Program-made: the position numbers and the translations under genes | The notes under the pieces: model-generated | Told to the model about the DNA's origin: nothing | The model's database searches: none | Seen by the model: the letters and a program-made list of their open reading frames with translations, nothing else | In this document: positions 12,301-27,736 of the stretch, in pieces | How the letters are laid out: every line of letters begins with the position of its first letter | How positions within the stretch are numbered: position 1 is the first letter of the stretch | Source: Takifugu bimaculatus | Taxonomy: Eukaryota > Chordata > Actinopteri > Tetraodontiformes > Tetraodontidae | NCBI GenBank assembly: GCA_004026145.2 | Contig: CP034988.1 | Coordinates: forward strand, 12,475,481 to 12,539,480 | DNA: 64,000 bases | Reading direction: 5' to 3'

Positions 12301-15300
12301 CTCAAATTCTGCAGATCCCCGCCTGAACTTGCACCCTGACGAAAATCGTCTCAAACTTCTCTCCGACTTGCTTCTGCGAATCCCAGCGATCAATGCTAAA
12401 AGCTCGGAGGATCCTGACATCAACCGCAGCTCTCAAGAGAAGATTAGCTGGAGATGAAGGAAGACGCATCCCTCCGCTCACAGTCTCCTCTTATAAAACG
12501 GAGGCCAAAGACGGCTCCTTCTCCTCCTCCAAGTTCCCTCCCTGTGGTGTGAAACTCACACTGACTGTAGAGTATCACAGATATGAAACTTCAACCAGAC
12601 ACAAAGCTTACTCTGTTTTGAAAACTGCAAGATGTCTTTTTCTTTTTTCCTTCGGGGAAAAAAGAAAACAGGCATCCTATGAATATTTCAGCATTCGATC
12701 TCCGTGGGAGACACAGACGACACGGCTGAGTACTGCTTTGAAATGCAATTGTCTTTTTTAATAAGAATGAGTAGTTAAAACACTCAGATTTGTCTAAAGT
12801 CTTCCAAAATGTAGCCCTAACTGAAACGGGGAATAAAGCCGGGGCCTGCTCGGGCCCGCGTACGTCCCAGGGATCTCGTTAAACACGGCGAGTCTCATGA
12901 ATGTTGCATGGCTATCTTAGCCGTGTTTACGCTGACCTCCTTTCCTTGCCTATGTCTGCTGACGAGGGAGGCGAGCTCGCGCTCTCATGCCGCCATCCTC
13001 AGGCATGGCGTTACTGTACTTATTGTCCACGTCAACAGCATTTAGTACGCCATCGCGATGCTCCAGCGTGTGACGGAGCAACACAGGCCGTGGGCTATCT
13101 ACTGATTCCAGGCTAAGGTGCAAGCGCACTGGCCGCCCAGTCAATCACGCCGACAACCTCGAAGGAAACGCCAGGCTTGCACACAGCTCTATGAAATTTT
13201 GATCACTTGCGAAGGGGAGTCAAAGGTTTCCCCCTTCAATTTTTCATTATTCAGCTTGATCCAGAATAAACTTGCGTGACAACTGAGAGCAAATTGGGTA
13301 CTCACAAAGACCGGTATGAAAATGACGCGCTGAAGTGTCCCACTTTTTTTCTATTAATGGGGGGAAAAAAAAGAACCCGTCCTCAGAAAATTGGATTGAG
13401 GATGAATCATCAGTCGCGCTTTAAAAAAAAAGCAACTTAGTCATGCAAGTCGGTCGCAGGAATACTGCAAAGACAAATGCGAGGAATCCAAAGGTGTTTA
13501 ATGAAAGACAGCAACATCCCTTCCCCTTCTTCATTGAAGCCTTCTGCCTGACTGCCTCAAGTCAAATTACTCACGCCTGTTTAACTCGTCTGCAAGGCCG
13601 CAATGAGATAAACACCCTTTATTCAGGTTGGCCAGTCCCCTGCCATTAGAGGGTAGCGGCGGCCTATTCATGATGTCCTCTCATGGTCAGGGCCATGTCA
13701 TCAATTACAGCACGGAGACCTCGTGGGGGCTGTGGGGGCCGCCTGCGTGCACAGGAGGGGAAGCTGTTGGGGTTAGATACTGTATATTAAACAGCAGCCT
13801 TAAAGAGATGTTTTTGTCTCTGAAAGCTGACAACAATGTGCAAAAAACAGAGCATTTCTACCACTTCCTGTGCTAAACAAACAGCCCCCATGTGTGAAAA
13901 CTGCAGATCCAGTTTCACGTCGTGCTCGTGGAGTGGAATGGCGATGGCAGAAAGCGTGATGACTCTATTCCTGCTCAATGCCATTCCCGGTTCTGTCCAT
14001 CCACGTCTGCGCTCTGCTTTCATCTCACATCTGCAGGCATCCAGCACCCAGAGACACGCTGAGGCTAAACCCAAACACACTGAGTGCATTAGTGTGTCTG
14101 AGCTGCCAGCCTCTGTCCCACGACTCCTCAGTGATTTCTCCCTCTTCCTAATGTTCAAGCTCATCTCCTACATTTCCATCCGCATCCCTCCCGTTTCAAA
14201 ATAGCTCCCATTTGACTCGCACAAGGGCCTCCTGCATTTCTACCTTTACTTCACAGGACATTTCCCTCCCGTGAAGCAGCGGGATCCCAGAAGGAGCCCC
14301 CTCCCCCCACCGATGCCTCCTTTGGTAAGGCTTCTGCACAGTTTCTCATGTTCCAGCAGAATTCCTGAGAAAGCCGAGGCTTTGTGGCATGCTTTCAGGA
14401 ACAGACTGCCTGTTCCATTATTCATCACTTCTGGTATCTTCTGTGTAAGAGACGGCCCCCATCGCCCAGCTGATACCGAGTGGATGAGGGAACTTAGAGC
14501 CGATTCAAGTTGAACAGGTACGCCAGCGCTTAGCAGCACAATCCGTCACCTCCGAAGGGACTAAAAGATGCAGGAGAACTAATAATCAAACTGAGAATTC
14601 ATTAGCATCTTTAATAGCAGACAACGGGGCGTCAGCAAGCTCGCAACTGACAGAGAAACCACAAATACAATAAGAAACAATCAGTCTGCTATTTTACCTG
14701 GACAATAGTGAAAAGTTAGTGAGGCCTTTCTAAGTGAGTGAACTAACTCACCGAGTTTGATGGCACGCTGAGGTTGGTCTCGATGTAGGTCTCTGTTTTG
14801 GGCTCCACCGCCTGCTCGGCCTCAAGAATCTTCTCCACGGGCATGTCCTCGCTGGCACAGCTGGTGGACTCCACCTCGTTCTCATTTTTGTCTTTCGCTC
14901 TCTGACGCTCCTCCTGGACGGCTGCATGTAACAAAACTAGTTCTGGTCATTATTGCTGTTTTAACCACTTAACTAAATCTACTCAACCAATAGGATTGTT
15001 GAACCACGGCAGCTTTATTAGAGCCATATTTGGGACGTTCTCTCTTTCATTTCACTCTCCATTTTGTTGGCTATCAGCCGAGCAACAAATTGCAAATAAT
15101 TAGCTCACAAAATTGTGAGTAGTTTCCCCTTTTTTATGGTAAAGAACACTGACCTTTTTAATTCAGCTGAATTGTTGTTGGCTTGTTTTTTAACGATGCC
15201 AACCTCCAAAGAGAGAAAGGACTGACTGGCGAGCATGCTGTTGCAACATTCTGTCATATCTGGATCTTAGCAGAGACGCGGCGTTTGGGCAGCCTCGTTG

Positions 15301-18300
15301 CTTTGATGAAACGCACAAACGATCGCGCTTAAGATGCATCAGTGAAAGCTAGCATGGTTGACATGTTTGCACAGTCACGCACACTGGTGCAGACTAGTCT
15401 GCGCGCACATGCCGAAGCGTGTGCCCGGTTGCCCAGAATGAAAGTCTGCCTTCGTCAGTGTTTCTCAGTGAGCCAGTGAATCATGCATGACCCCGTCTGT
15501 ATTATGCTAGTACACAAATTCAAGACAGCTCAATCTCCAGTAATTGCTGCTGCGGTGCAGATGGAACTTATTCAGACCTACATTATGAGGAAAACCAGAG
15601 CATGAAAATGTTTAAGGGTGTTTTTTTCAGGCCGCCTTATTAAAAAGATATGTTTGCCATGCCACGTCCAACGATCCTCAGCCATCTTCTTTTATAAATC
15701 ACATACTGCCTGTCTTTCTGACACACCGTAACATTATAATAAAGAAATTAATAAAATAGGCGCACATCAATGGAGGCTTTGTCTCCAACTTTTTTTATAT
15801 AAACATAACATATAAAAAAGAAAAGAAAAAAATTCTGGCTCCGTCAACCGATTGAGTTGGCATGGAGACACAGGAAGTGGTCTCTGCCGAGCCAACACAC
15901 AGAGGCACACTGTGGTCGTGGCGAACACCCCCCCACCCCACCCTCGTGTAGCATGGAAAGATGTGTGTGTGTGCTGTTCGGAGCAACAATTTACTCATTT
16001 CAAGACACCGCAATGAAAAAAAATATGGCTTTTTTATCTTTAATGGCCACCCCCACAACCAAGGATGATGGAAAGGTGGGGAGAATCAGCATGCAAGCTG
16101 ACTGACTCACCTGGAGGACTCTCCTGGCTCAAACACACACAGCATCGCTCATGCTGGGGTTGTGGGACAAAACGTCATCAGACGTTCCTCCTACCGGTTG
16201 TTTTTGCATTCGATACCCAAATCCTACATCTCAACGCTGTGGTCTGGCTGTTGGGGGGGTGGATAAGAGGAGCAGTGCAAAAAGGAAAAAAAAAAGGCGA
16301 AAGAGGCCCCATTTTAGAGGAGCCGCTGTCTGCCGGTGGAGGTCAGCCCAAGGGTAGAATACTTGTGTTGGAGTCAGGGAGAGGTGAGGAGGGCTGAAAT
16401 CATGTTAGCTTCATCACCCCCCCAGCCCCCCAACCCTCCTTTCGTCTCCTGACTTGGAGAGCATAAATTCATTTAATCCTGTTTTTCTGTGGATTCGCTC
16501 AGCCTTTTGGGCTACTGCTGCCTTGTTCTCCAACCACAACCCTCGGGGTGCAGGGGGAGGCTTAGGCAGCGCTGAGAGTGAGGCGAGAGGCAGGAAACGA
16601 TAATATCCTTTAAAGGAGTAAAGAGCCAAACAATGATATAAATAAAAGTGGAGGGCGGGGAGGCCAAGTAGAGGTCAAGACCTACTGGTCGTGGACGTAC
16701 GTGCACGAACACCACTGTGTCTAACACCTTGGACGAACCGTTGGCGAACCGTTTCGTTCATATTTATACTGTGCCAGCGTGGGGGCCATTATGGTAACAG
16801 GCGATGATTGATTTGTTCAATGTGCGAAAGAGTGCTTACCGGTGCTGCCGAGAGTGTTGATATATTTTAACACCCCCGTGTGCTGTTAAAATTCACACTT
16901 AACTGTCTAGCCCCCAACCCCACCTCCGCATCCAGCAATTAAAACTTAGGAAAGTGCATATTTCCACAGTGCAGGTATGTAGGAATGAGTCACGCTAGGA
17001 GATGTCACAAATCAAAAGCATAAAGACTGAATCTTTATCAACACGTTCTGCTGTTTCCATGGGGATAGAGACTAACTGTAAGGCTTCTTTGACTATTTCC
17101 ACCTGCTCAATCAATGGTGGAAATACAAACAATTTTTGACAATGAAGATAATCAGACTATTACTGTAAACATTCCAGAGGATGATTCCATAATCCCCCGT
17201 CCCAGCTGAGAGCAGGACGGATTTATATGTTGCTTTGTGACATGTGCTGAGCTCTCAGGGAGTCTGACTGTTGCATCTTGAATAAATCCTTTAATGGTGG
17301 AATGGAGCCCTTTATGTCCACAGCGAGATGATATGTTATCTGGCTATTAAACCTTCAAATGATACGCTGGAGAAAATGACTAAACATGCAGCGTGAGCAC
17401 TTACAAAGTCATCGAAAATATGATCAGTATAATAAAATCGATCCTTGAAACAGCCAGTAACTGTCTGTTGATTTTATGGCCATTCAGGGTGGAATAAACT
17501 GGACACAGAAGTATAAACCGTTCTGTCTCTGGGGGCTCCAGATTCATTAAATAGCCAAAGTGGCTGCATTCCATCAGTAACGTCTTATCTTCGGTGTGTT
17601 ACAACACGTTATCTTCTATACACATCATTGAGCATTTTACTTTCGGGCAAGCTCGATTTTGCAAAATAAAAACACGCAGGGGAAAAACTTTAGGGTGTAA
17701 GTTTCTCAGTAATTGTGAGTTTAAGGCACAACTTTTCATGCTACTAATTACGAGCGTGAACAAACAGTTTCAGTGTTCTATAGTGTCACTGAAGTCCCAG
17801 AGGACTGCCTACTCATAACATTTCCATATCCAATAGTGCTGCAACAGTTGAATAACTAATTTTCCCAAAAGGACACCCCCCCCCGCCCTTTTGTGTTATT
17901 ATAATACTAAAAATGGACCATAGTTTCCATACAGTTATTGCAGATCCTGAATCCTACTTATGTTGCAAGCAGCCATCTATAGCATCATGATGCAGCTGGT
18001 GTACATTGCCGAGCACAATATGTGTTAAAATGTGTTAAAAGGGTGTCGAATGCTATAAAATTTCTATAAACGACAGTCTGTTTACCACAGTCTGAAAACG
18101 GCGGGAACGCGGCTGATTGTGGGCAGATTTCCCTCCTACTTTATAAAAATGGCCAGACAAACCGGCGCTATTATGGAAACATCTGCAGATATTCACCGTG
18201 CTCCTGCTCAAACACCAGATGCATTCATGAGCGCCGCGCTGCTTCTTCATCTCTCAAAATAGGGCCTTTATCTCAGTCCAAATGTGTGCTTATTTGGATT

Positions 18301-21300
18301 TAAGCGGACTTGAGGGGATGGGTAAATGGGACTTTATCCTCAACGGTATGTGCTGTACCTTCTCTCTTCATGCCCATGGCTAAACACTTCTGGTAGCGGC
18401 AGTACTGGCAGCGGTTCCTCTGGCGCTTGTCAATGACACAGTCCTTGTTGTCACGGCAGGTGTATGTAAGGTCTTTGCGCACCGTTCTTTTGAAGAAGCC
18501 TTTACAGCCCTCGCAGCTGTATACCCCGTAGTGTTTACCTGAGGGGAGCGCAGAAAGTTTATTAGTCCCGTTTCCATTCTGCTCTCTTAAGAATTCAACC
18601 ATAAACTGTTTGCTAACTAGCAGGCACAGTAATTAAGCACCCCAGTGACCAACACAGATACCACATAATTATCATGGAGCGTTCGCTGCGGCTTTGATTA
18701 CAGGTTTTTTTCAGGTTACATCATGAACCTTTACAGTTTGGGATTACAGGCATCACATTAACAGCAAGGACTAACTAACATCTAAGGAGGCAAATTAGCG
18801 ATTACGGAGTTCGGGCGTGCTGAAGTGACTGGGGAAGAAAAGAGAGAGCCAGTGCTTGTATGCCACGACAGCACTGTTCATCTCTTGTTTAGGAAAGATG
18901 AGTTGGGTTCTTCTTTTTCCCCCCCCTGCATTTCTGTTGACGGCCAGACCACCAGAGAAGCCTCTGAATGCAGTTTATGAAGTGTGGCTTATTTTTAAAC
19001 ACTGCTTTGATTCTCCTCCTTTTGGGTCCATGCAGCGAGGATGAGTCAGTTTACTGCTAACAATAAAGAATGTCACACATCTGAGCAGGCGGAACATCTG
19101 TCAGGATTACAGGAATATTGAGCATACAGCCTGAGATTAGAAAAAGGGAGTCAGGATTTTAGCATTTAGAAGCTATGAGGGTTTTACCTTTTTAAAAAAT
19201 AGAGAATAAATGTGCTTATGCTATTGATATGTTACAATTTTAAACACAGGAAAAGGAACAGTCCTGGTCCATGTCTGGTTCAATCAGAGAGAGATTCTCT
19301 ATTATTATTATTATATTATTATTATTAGTAGTAGTAGTAGTAGTAGTATTTCCTGAGACTGTACAATCTTCTGGGTTTTGTTTCTCCCCTATTCATGTAT
19401 GAGTGCTGCCTCTTACACACTTTTTCCCTGATCTACATTTCAACTTGTTGTCCCTCCTTGAGGATTCACTGCTGCAGTATGTAAGCCAGAAACTCTGTGT
19501 GGAACTATTCTGTGATGATCTAGTGGAGGTTTCTGTGTGGTCAAAGCCCTTAAGAGGCCAGAACTGTGGAGCAAGATGTTGGCCAGCTCTGCTCTCCTTT
19601 TTATTCCGTAATAACTGGGTCTTGATATTATTATTTGTACCTTTTCCCCACTACTCTTACCAAAATTGGAGATTGAAATCCCCAGAAGTCCTTGGTCAGG
19701 CTAAGACTCATATGAAATGTTGTAACGCTATTCTTGAACAGAATAAATCCTGAACTAAAGAGGCAATTATTAGCTTGAAGGTTCACTCACCTGAGGACCG
19801 GTCACCACAGATGGTGCAGATGTGTTTGCTGAGTGACAGTGACGTGCCTGAGGGCTGCGCGGGCACCTTCATCACGCCATTGATGCCCAACGGTGGCTTA
19901 ATGTCCTCAGTGCTGCTGACTGAGTTCATTGGCGAGTTCAGCTGGAACATCGAAACACAAACACACACGTCGACAGGTCACAAAACAGCCCCGATCTCAT
20001 AACAGGCAGCATCATACACCCCATTACACAAGGTATTCCCCATTGTTCAGCTGGTTTGGGATAGTTAACTGATGACAGTTGTCTATAATTGGCCGTGGAG
20101 ACAGGAGGTTCGGATAAAAACATGAGCAGTACAAATAAATCTGAGCGGGGTGACATCATGGCCGATTGTCCTAAACAATTTGGAGAATTCGGGAAGTGAG
20201 AAGATTATTATGACATTTGATGGTCAACACATGTGGACACAGACCTTCCCACAGACGTTTTTTTTTGCCATTACCCTTTGCTCACATAATCCCCCACCAC
20301 TCCTTGTTTTAAATATAAACCAGGCACAGCAGGATCCCAGGATGCCCCAGGAACACTTTTATTAATGCTTTCAACAAGCCCTGCTGGCTCCTGAACGTCC
20401 TGCACTGCCACCGCACAATTTAACAATATAGTAGAATAAAGACGCACTATTTGTTTGAGCAGCGGTGAAACTGCTGGAGTCTGACTTTATTTTCTGATCC
20501 CACCCTTACTGGATTTTTTTTTTCTCAATAAGTCTCAAAGGAACTTATTTCACTCTTAAAAAAAAAGAGTCAAGCCAGGAGAGAGTAATTATTTTAATAA
20601 CTTCTACCATGCTGCTTCCAGTTGAGATAAATTTTCAGGGCAGGGTAGGAATTATCCTTCAACACTAATTATGCAGGATGGGAAGGTAGCTAACTTTAGC
20701 ACCATTATTCTCTAAAGAAAATAATTGGACAAACAAGTTCTGCTCTGTTTGTCTAGGCTAACGCTAACGTTATACAAAGGGAGAGACGGTTAATGTTTAA
20801 AGAACCCAGAGGTAGGGTAGGAGTCTCGACTGTGAACGCAGCCATATAAAGCGTGTCTGTAGGAATTAAGAGTCCGAATGCTTATGAAGTAGCCACCAAA
20901 CTGCCGTGCGTCACGTATAGACACCAATAGGTGACTCCAAACATCGACATGTAATTTAATGATCTATTTTAAGACACTAAGTAGCTACCGTATTAACTGA
21001 CTCATTCACAAACTCATTACTAACTAATGTTTTAATTGTGTATAAATAATGATACTTTATTTCATTTAAACATAAAAGCAAAGTAGTTAAGTTTTTATTT
21101 TACTTTCCAGGCAGAATGACTATAAAATTTAATTTATCATTGCAGAAAGATGTGCTTGTATGGATGGAATGTAGGCAAATGGTAAATATTTTAATAATAG
21201 TGGTTTAATCTGCAGAAATAACACACGCTGACAGTCAGGCCTGTGCAGAAATCACAATCCAATAATATAACTCCATAGCATAGGTCTATATGTACCATTA

Positions 21301-24300
21301 GCATGTCATGCTTGCTAACAGAGGGATTTGAAACTAAATGATAAATGCGATCTAATTCTTTTAGGACTTCCTGCTCCAGATAGTCAAATTAAACCAGCTT
21401 TTATTAAACAACCATAGGCCCAATTCTGGACATTAGCTGTCGAATCTTCTCCACTTCTAAACTTTCAAAGCAATGTATATCTTTACAAGTGAGATGTACA
21501 GTATCCTTTAAACCACCCTGAAGCACATGAGCCTTGGGCTGATCCACGAGGATCGAAAAGTTGCTTCAATGTTGACCACTGACAAGCGAAGCCGTGTGAA
21601 AATTACATCCAAAACAAATAAACCACACAGGCTCCTCATGACACGTCACATGACATCCTACCATCCTGCGCCTAACATGGATATTGACATTTCACTTGAA
21701 TACGTCTCTCAAAGGAAACCACATCAACTAAAATAAAAGGTTTTCCTTCATAATAATCACATAGAAACACAAGAGCAGGTGAACAAACATCACTGGGTGA
21801 GTACCTTCTGATACTGACTGCATTTTAAGACCGTCTCCGAGACACAAAACGGTAACCCAACGGCATCATTTGCTCGGAAGCGCGCGACCATGTTCCATGA
21901 GCGCCACTTCGCAAACACCTGCACGGATCACATGAGGTCTTACCTCAGGTAAACGCCAGAGTCGAGCCTTCTTCCCTGAAGTGCATCACTAACAGAGCTG
22001 TCATGCTGATACTGACTCTGTCTGTCTGTCTGTCTGTCTGTCTGACGGGTTAAAAAAAGAACTACTCTACTCACAGTCTATTTGTAGTGAACCTGCAACT
22101 CTGTCTCAGTAACACTGTTCCCCATAGAATGGTGGGCAGGCTGGAGGGGGCAGTGTTTTCTTCACTTCTGCCCATGGCGATGAAGGCCAGGTGGGGGGAT
22201 TAGAGTGGCTCTGGACTGATTCTGGAAATAGAATACATGCACCCTCCTCTACAACACACATGTGACCCTTCACTGGGAGGTATGCCAGCAGTGTGCATGG
22301 TCAAATCATCTTGGGAAACCCCGTAACACCCCCCAACACACACTCCTAAGACACTGTGTCTCTGTTTGCTCCAGACTTTTACAGTCCAAGTGAAACAAAT
22401 GAGCGGAATTTAACATCAAGGACCGGAAATGTAGGACGCAACATTCCCCGCAGTGCTATGTACGACGAGGGCTCCAAATGCTCCGGTTGAATAACACTAT
22501 TTAATGCGCTGCAGGTGTTACATAACATGTTGTGGAGGACATTCAATTGGTACATCAGTGGGAGGAGTCTCTGTCTGCTTAAGGGTGTCAGATTCTACAC
22601 AGAATTGATAGATGCGATTATGTCTCGGGTGCAACACACTGGCCGCAGTATAACACCACAAAACGTTGAACACATGGGAAAGGGAAGACGCGGGGAGGAG
22701 GGTGAGAACTGGAAAATACATAAAATACTATATGGAGAATTAAAACATTCAATGTTCAGTAAATATGCACTAAATGTGGTCTTTAGTTGCAAGAAAGGAT
22801 CATTTTGTCAGCCAAGCAGGTTCTGTAAACTATTAGTATGCTATGACAGCACACGTGGTGGTGAAGGAAGAAGAAAGGAGTCGTCCCATGTGTGGAGGAA
22901 AGCGAAAAGGAAAGAAAAGTGGAGACAGCGGAGGCCTCCACTTAAGACGGGCTTATTTCGATTCAGAGTTGGAGCAGAGACTTTGCTCATAAAGACACTT
23001 CAAAAGGAGACATCAAATCCTTGTGTGCCACTCCACAATTCACAAACCTCATGTGGAACCTCAATTGCTTTTCAGTTCAAGGGCACCTTTTCCAACACTG
23101 AAAGTACTCTTTCTGCTCTTACTGCTTTCAAAACACCCTTAAATAATTCCCTGTAAAGTTTTCCATTATGGAGCTACACAAGATGGCCAGGAAAGGAACC
23201 TGCAGTTCATTTCTGAAGCTTCATCTTGGTTATGCTTAAAATGTCCTCAAGGGAAACAAAATATGTGAGGATGGGATACAAATGTTGTGTTGACAGGAGA
23301 CAACACCTAACCAGCTGCCTCCCAAGAGGTGAGGACAGAGATCAGGTCATGATGTAACCCAAAGATAACCTCAAGGGTTCACCTTTCACCTCTGACACCT
23401 TGTGACACTCATTTCCTTCTCAAAGCAAACTTATCTAAGTGCTCCCACATAGCATGGGAGGCATGAGTAAGACCATTCTTCCTATTCTCAGGGTTCGGGT
23501 TGGTGGGAGCCTTATCATCCAAAGACAGCATCATCTGAAGATGGGCATCAGGTTTCCCATAGGGTTGCTGTTAAAGGGTCAGCCCCTCTCTGGCCCTTTA
23601 GGCTATATTCGCCACAAATCTCCTTTGGGGATCAATTATGGCACCGTTGAATGTTTGAGCGTCACCTGTTTGCATGCATATGCTCAGAAACCAACGACCA
23701 GCAGACATGTCTCTGCGAGCATGCGCACAGCACGCATCACGGGCCCGACTGCAGCTCTGTTATTGGCGGATGAACTTAGGGGTCAACTGAAGGTCCTGCC
23801 CTGCTAGTGGAAATTTAAAGTCAGCAGCAGGGTAAGGAAACGGGAAGGAAAAACAGCCTGCAGTCCCTGTAACACGTGTTGACATGTGCCTGAAAGGGAT
23901 CCATGGAATTTTGTGGACAGCAAGCTTAACCTATATTTACATGGTGGTGAATCATCAAGATGCACCACTGATTTTAATGAAACCAAAGCATATGATGACA
24001 AATACTATCAAAACTGAATGATTCCTGAAAGGATTGTCTTCTTTGAGCTCTGTGCGCAATGCTGGGGGTGCAGATTTCTCTGATCTAATTAGAAACGTCC
24101 CCCAAACTATAACAAATTACTCAAAACCGATGCATAAGGACTTTTGCTTATGTCAAAAACTAAAAATGTCTGAGTTCTTACGGCTCAATAATGAGCAGCT
24201 CTTGTGAAAAAGTTTGTCTCTGGCTGGCAGGTTGTGAGCTTGAGCTCAAATCTGGAGGTAATACTCTGTGTAGGCCTTTAAAAGTCACAGTAATTTGGAC

Positions 24301-27300
24301 AGTCAAAGCAAATCTTAAATGCAGTGGGGGAAAAAAAACTTTTATTTGATGTCCATGAACAAGCAGCTTCATTTGCTCCCCATGTTAGCTTTGCTACGCC
24401 AAAGAAAAGAAATACTAAAGTGAGAAATACTGAGGTCCCGGTGCGGTTCATTCCATTCAGGTTACAGTCCTGGCAAAGCTCTTACGCTGATTCAACTGAT
24501 GCTATTTAAAATGAAACTTTAAAACTGCAGCATTTGTTTGAATAATAGCAGTTCTGTGCCAATGTCAAAAGGCAGAATTCAATTGATTGATTGAACAGTT
24601 TCAAAATATCCCATACATTATCAGATTAATCAGCCTTCCGTAAACACCCAGAGATTATAAATTCACGAACAGATATTTCATTTAGTCCATTTAATGCTTC
24701 CATTGTGCAGATTTAAAGCAGCAACCCAGATTTATGCCCTTTATTAGCGTCTTAAATAACGCTGATTAGAAAGTAACTGAATAAATCACTTATTCAGTTT
24801 CTTAGTTAAACCACAGAGGCGTTCCAAACTGCTGTTTTATTGTAAAACAGACTCATTATCGCTGTCAGTGGGCTCTAAACACTCTTTCTGCTTCGGCCCA
24901 GCAGACTGAATTCAGCAGAAACGGGCATTACAGTAGACAGCTCAGTGGTTTCCAACACTTACTCCCTGCTGTGCTACAACTGAAAAAAAGGATCATCACA
25001 AGCACTGCTGGCACTGTGTGTGTGTGCGTGTGTGTGCGTGTCTGCGTATGTGTGTGTGCTCAGATCCTGCAGTGAAGAAAAAGATATTTAGTCTTTCAGT
25101 GGCATTAAAGACTTACAGCAGTGAACTGACTGAGTTCAGCCTGGCAGATATTTCACTGTCTCTTTGTGAACTGTGTACTTTTGGCTTGGTGAAGGGATGT
25201 GATGAACAGACGGCAGTTTGAAGGAGCGTCAGCTGCTCCTTTGGTAAATGCTGCTACCAGAAGCCATTATAACCCCAGAATCACTCTTCCCTGGTCAGGG
25301 GGGAGGCTCTGTGCAAAAGTAAACATCCATCGTTACCTGTCAGTCACTGCAATGATGTGTTTACAGTAGGTGGTCTTTAAAACTCCGAAAGCTGGAGCGC
25401 ACGTGAAGTAGACCAAATCAAAAAGGGCAACTTGTGACAGACGGTCGTAACATAACACCGCCGCCTTCTCCTCCTTATCATTACGATAATATACATTGTT
25501 GCAACGACCTAAGAGGAAGAGATGAATGCAGCTGCTGCATTTGAGGGCCATTACAGGTCCAGGGAGCCCTGCTCAAATCCCCAAATCCCATTAATACAAC
25601 ACTGCACAAACAAATGAAAATGAGAAGATCTGATTTAGGCGTGCACATAACAATGTAAAAAATAACCTCAATACAAATAAATCATTTATTATATATTATT
25701 TGACTTCGCATTAGGGATTTAACTGATTGCATCTCAAGATCTCGTTGTTAATGAAAGCAATTACTGTGTTCATTTCTGCAATTACTCTTTCCATTTCCAA
25801 ACAGTATTATCAGCCTTTGGGTATTCCACGGTTTCCATATTCCTGTGGTTTATCACCGCAGAACTCATTACAATCACGGTAGATCATTTAACATTCTCAG
25901 CCATCGTTGTAACAGGACAACCATCAAGTAATTCATTCTGGAGTAGATCCATTAACATCAACATATTTGTCATGGATGCCATAATGTGACACGTGGACGC
26001 CCACAGATGTGTTTCTTACAGTTGTTCAGAACTCACGGCAGCCATATATCACTCTCTAACCACCACTGGAATCTGTTCATTTTTATGTTGTCATTCAAGT
26101 GTCATAGCAGTTTTGTTGCCTTTATTTAGCGATGGTCAACTTTAAGACTTGGAGCTCAACACAGCAGAATTTATAGCACATGGCTGCTGCAATATAATGG
26201 CAATAAAAAGAAGAAGAAGAAGAAGAAGAAGAAGAACACACCCACATCTGTTTCTGTTAAACCGATTCAACAATAGACGATGGATGACATCAGCTTCCCT
26301 CCTACATCAACCTTGCCTTACCATTACCTAAATTAAATGTTGGTGCCCCACGCAGGCATGCCGAGTGTACGTGTCTGTCCACAGACAGTGTTGAGTTGCT
26401 GTAAATCACACTGCCAGAGGCATTTTGAACCACAACCTTTGCAGTCGGCATTAGGGGGCTGCTCTCTGAAACTTAAACCTAATGTTGGAGTTTCTACCCA
26501 TCAGCTCCTGTGTGGCCCCACACAAGTCAGAACACACACAAGCCGAAGACATTAGTGGTCTTTGAGAACAATGGTGAAGGTCCCCCCAAAAAATGTTTGG
26601 GAGTGTGTGAGCGTTAACCACTGTTCAAGTGGCATTTCTGCATAAATAGGCATTAGCATGAGTAAGCACAATTTTACTTACTTTTTTCTTGGCAGAATAA
26701 ATAAAGGCTTTCCAAAGAAGACATGAAAAACATGGTTAATATCAGCAGAAGCAAATTGACATGGGGAAAACTCTCAATATGCTAAAATTGTTCAGCAAGG
26801 GGAAAAAAAAAAACTCAGAAATACACCATCTCCCTAAGTAGTTCAACTTTTACAGGAAAAGGGAAGAGTGTTCTGAGGACCTAGAGAAGCACAGGTAAAT
26901 TAATTCTGCACATTAGTTACACTTCCCTGAACTACCAGTGCTGAGGGGGAAAAATGTCTCTAAAACAGCTTCTAATTGGTACCTGGAGACTGCTCTTGCT
27001 ACAAAAAACTTGTTTCCCCCATCCATTTAAGACTTGATTGACATTAGAGGGCCTTAACTGCCCTCATGGGACCCTACACACAACCCCTTTGTGTAGCCAT
27101 TAGAGCCATGCAGCCATGATGTCATGCAGAGTAACTACAGCAGGCTCCATCACAGACCACAGCAGCGGAATGGACCATTATAGCTCCTATTCATGGAAGG
27201 AGCTACGGTCTACTCCACTCATTTTCAGCCAAGCCGTGTCTCTCTGCTTCTCTTTAGTGTTATGCATCAGTCTCCTAGTGACCCACGCCTAAGCACTGTG

Positions 27301-27685
27301 CCCTGAACTGGCACATGACATCACTCCGCAGCACATTTAGAGCTGATCATGCCTGTCCCATATCTTGCAAAGCATTTACACCTTTTTCACACTCGTGGTT
27401 CCCTCCACAAACAGTAAATATTGACATAAAAGGCAGGGCAAACTGAGGGAATGGTGTTGTTTTAGGTTTAAGGGAGAATGCACTGCAAGAGTGCCGAAAC
27501 AAGTGAGGTAGAAAATGAAGTTGCAAAGGGGAAAAAGGGGCATTGACAGTTGACATAAAATGCAACAGCCAACAAAGTCCAGCCAATCCAAACTGCAAGT
27601 GTAAAATGTATTTCAACCCTCTGTACGATCCATTCCAGATGCTTGCAGTCTTGTGTGAATCTGAACCCTTTGTGGGAACTCTCTC

Positions 27686-27736
<51 letters not shown>

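Noticed and set aside
16672..16683. AGGTCAAGACCT as an inverted nuclear-receptor site
   Set aside because: Half-sites lack the final A on both sides for a proper IR element; likely chance.
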